Source of the DNA: Peptostreptococcus equinus
GTDB taxonomy: Bacteria; Bacillota; Clostridia; Peptostreptococcales; Peptostreptococcaceae
NCBI RefSeq assembly: GCF_027125355.1
Contig: NZ_CP114052.1
Location: 1,674,001 to 1,738,000, forward strand
DNA: 64,000 nucleotides
Direction of reading: 5' to 3'
Under the pieces are notes generated by a model. That model was not told the origin of the DNA. It ran no database searches and was given only the letters and a program-made list of their open reading frames with translations. The number at the start of each line of letters is the position of its first letter. Position 1 is the first letter of the stretch. Both the position numbers and the translations under genes were made by a program. Shown here one piece after another: positions 62,901 through 64,000 of this stretch.

Positions 62901-64000
62901 GCAACACCTATATAAAAATCCTTAAAATCCTCTTTCATACTTGGCAATTTTATCGAATTTATCCCCTTATCACTAAAAGCACTGGGTCCTATTCCTGTTA
63001 TAGGCTTCTTTATTTTCACTCCATTTTCTTCAACTTCATTAAAATCTGGTATCACAACATCCTTATAGTTTTCAAATTTACTTAATCCTTGAGGAGAAAA
63101 TCCTGTAACCGCATAATATGTCATCCCTTTAATCATCTTTTCCTGTAAAGTTGAATATGTAAAATCATCTTGATTCCATGAAACAGATTTTTCATCAACT
63201 ACAGCCTTAATTTTTATATTTAAATTAGATATAAATCCATTAGCCGCATCTTGATCACTTAAAACATTATCTTTATATTCTGAAAATTTACCTGAAATTT
63301 CTACTGTTTTACCATTAAAATTATCTACATTCCATGTAATTCCTGTCTCATGTTCATTATATACACCCTTTAACATAACTTTTTTGTTCAATATTTTTAT
63401 AAGCTCTTGTTTGCTAGTAGAAGCAGGAACATTTATTTCTCCTAAATTTATATTTAAAGCATTTGAAACTGGAGCAAGTAAATACATTTTTGTTTCACGT
63501 TCATAAGGTATATTTATTTCATTTAATGTCGTAGGTATTGATTTTTCAATAAATTTTATTGGAACTCCTTGATTTGATATAGCAAAGTTGCTTACTTGCG
63601 TTTTATCGAATACATTAGCTGATAAGACACCAAAATTTTGCCCAAAATCTATTTGACTATTTAACAAAGGACAGTTTAAAAATGCTTTTCCTCCTATTTC
63701 TTTGATGCTACTGGCCATTTTTACACTTTCTAGGTTGGCACAATTACTAAAAGATAAGGTTGAAATTTTTTCTAAACCTTCATTTAAATTTAAAGCTTTG
63801 ATACCTGTTTTAATAAAAGCACCCTCTTGAATTTCTTTTAATGTAGATGGAAATTTAACATCAATTAAAGAGTTCTGCATTCCAAAAGCTTGTTTTTCAA
63901 TTACTTCTAGTCCTTCATTTAGTTGTAGTGACGATATTTTTGTTACACCATTAGTGGCTGTAGTATAAAATGCCTTTGATCCAATTCTTTTTACTGCATG
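59996..64000 (-). CDS. BspA-type leucine-rich repeat surface protein with three CWB2 repeats (5' end outside window)
   Basis: About 1335 codons are present; the frame is still open at 64000. Two blocks of LRR_5/BspA repeats (for example IKEIGGKAFLNC, INKLGIAVFALNTENIKIKL and LEKIGKSAFLGIRINTLEIP) flank a helical FIVAR-like stretch (about 480-600 of the visible part). An InlB/Listeria-Bacteroides type strand-rich segment with VSVNFKVPENAS and GYKFDKWSIDTTT precedes three CWB2 repeats, each opening R(I/L)(S/A)GxxR(Y/F) and containing DALVAS or DALAAG. CWB2 triplets bind anionic wall polymer in C. difficile. It is probably an adhesin. Confidence 0.92.
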   Translation of the reverse strand, partial: HAVKRIGSKAFYTTATNGVTKISSLQLNEGLEVIEKQAFGMQNSLIDVKFPSTLKEIQEGAFIKTGIKALNLNEGLEKISTLSFSNCANLESVKMASSIKEIGGKAFLNCPLLNSQIDFGQNFGVLSANVFDKTQVSNFAISNQGVPIKFIEKSIPTTLNEINIPYERETKMYLLAPVSNALNINLGEINVPASTSKQELIKILNKKVMLKGVYNEHETGITWNVDNFNGKTVEISGKFSEYKDNVLSDQDAANGFISNLNIKIKAVVDEKSVSWNQDDFTYSTLQEKMIKGMTYYAVTGFSPQGLSKFENYKDVVIPDFNEVEENGVKIKKPITGIGPSAFSDKGINSIKLPSMKEDFKDFYIGVAAFKNNNISELNINKGVKIIDSYAFQNNKISKINLPSTIVKVGNRAFSKNSIDELMISDDVVQLQLDNYSFEDNHIKSVNIPYNIFKIQGYVFARNTGMEKIPAGQLQPGDENSGTVFMYTRNPNHIESSVYTAESKYQKFILPTNIVDRSKLFQTINTANTKIASNYEKNSFDEFNSNLSKAKAVFSNFDANQNQIDEADNMLSESMKKLVSIGADKNELKELYNKISSINPSLLNEDSTSKIKAEIISTQSIINNDKVSQTEVDNKVAQLKDLLSNLEYSELAKWNPSDFVYDGNKILGYSNTGREKYLVNKNLVIPEKTDKGQIIEEIGESAFQTAEGIKYPLDNIISPNGLKSIAMHKSIKIIGENAFKDNSIENIDLHEGIEEIGSGAFHGNKLKEVILPESINKLGIAVFALNTENIKIKLPNRLKEVPDGLFSMNTNDSFNKIELPKGLEKIGKSAFLGIRINTLEIPSTIKEIGPRAFQANRLESLEIPANIKVISENTFEQNPKWKRLKELKLNEGVEEIRANAFSNSLLKETKIPLSLKKLDTDSFYKKQDGKTVGDDQPVKLITNNPKHKELFSNSKYHFIELQMLDVYIGGTIEKPDDYVSVNFKVPENASTNDPTTYYVKKGTPVKLEIPQLKLAKGYKFDKWSIDTTTIRQYDEDTDINANIIKNNGKKIKRISGDNRYLTSIEVSKYNYPNGSKKVVIASGKTEVDALVASTLASYLDAPILLADSNINKDLLNEIKRLKAEDVYICGGYNVLNAGIENKLKKESYKVNRLAGSDRYTTAEKIYEKLIELGLKSDEIILTSGEAYADALAAGTLSAKNKTPILLAKKNYVTDKTEKIINSKKELTIIGGYKRISNEFKFKVKTNRIAGSNRFETAKLVGDKAYPQSDSIVLVSGKEAYFVDALVASGLSLKLKGPIILTEKETIPKVIEEKINNIEKVFIVGGESAISKDLIK

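Overview
The window looks like the chromosome of a low-GC anaerobic Firmicute, most likely of the Peptostreptococcaceae (Peptostreptococcus or a close relative). The reasons are strong A+T bias, a clostridial 2[4Fe-4S] ferredoxin, NAD-type glutamate dehydrogenase, Rex, PyrK/PyrD-B type pyrimidine synthesis, a FeoA/FeoA/FeoB iron operon and a surface protein anchored by three CWB2 repeats as in Clostridioides difficile. The species is an inference. No rRNA or tRNA gene was recognised. Almost everything is on the minus strand.

Layout. 1-3921: molybdenum-cofactor operon (MocA-type nucleotidyltransferase fused to a ModE-like HTH, histidine phosphatase, XdhC, molybdopterin-binding protein, partial moaC) behind a strong promoter with a palindrome in its spacer. 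4067-6065: a small cassette of VWA protein, macro-domain/HTH protein and coiled-coil protein. 6600-12850: a genomic island at the 3' end of guaA carrying an AlwI/BstNBI-type (type IIS) restriction-modification operon with an ABC-type ATPase. 12856-20064: core genes guaA, an SDR dehydrogenase, groESL with CIRCE, cardiolipin synthase and an 8-oxoguanine glycosylase. 20116-43820: a 23.7 kb prophage or phage-derived element bounded by a 15-bp direct repeat. 43882-59782: core genes asp23/amaP, pyrBKDE, feo, gdh, ferredoxin, rex, an ABC-F ATPase and tsaD-rimI-tsaB-tsaE. 59996-64000: a large BspA-type leucine-rich surface protein, cut by the window edge.

The most striking observation is in the restriction-modification island. 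A segment of about 1.15 kb (about 10397-11545) is inverted. Flipping it back at a 3-bp CAA/TTG junction restores two uninterrupted reading frames at once: a 722-residue double-domain adenine methyltransferase and a 606-residue AlwI-type endonuclease whose start codon directly follows the methyltransferase stop. In the orientation seen here both proteins are broken. This is either an ON/OFF inversion, an inactivating rearrangement, or an assembly/amplification chimera.

The phage element has an integrase, a CI/Cro switch with four copies of one palindromic operator, recombination and replication genes (ERF, Gp157, SSB, an initiator-like protein with internal 11-bp iterons) and a tape-measure-to-tail-fibre baseplate module of the XkdO-XkdU type. 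It has no terminase, portal, capsid, tail sheath or tail tube gene. It is therefore a deleted prophage or a satellite-like element. A probable small RNA is encoded between the integrase and its upstream neighbour, on the opposite strand.

Other regulatory signals that can be read directly are a PyrR-type binding loop just upstream of the pyrB ribosome binding site, a CIRCE operator before groES, consensus promoters for mocA, pyrB and feoA, and many intrinsic terminators.
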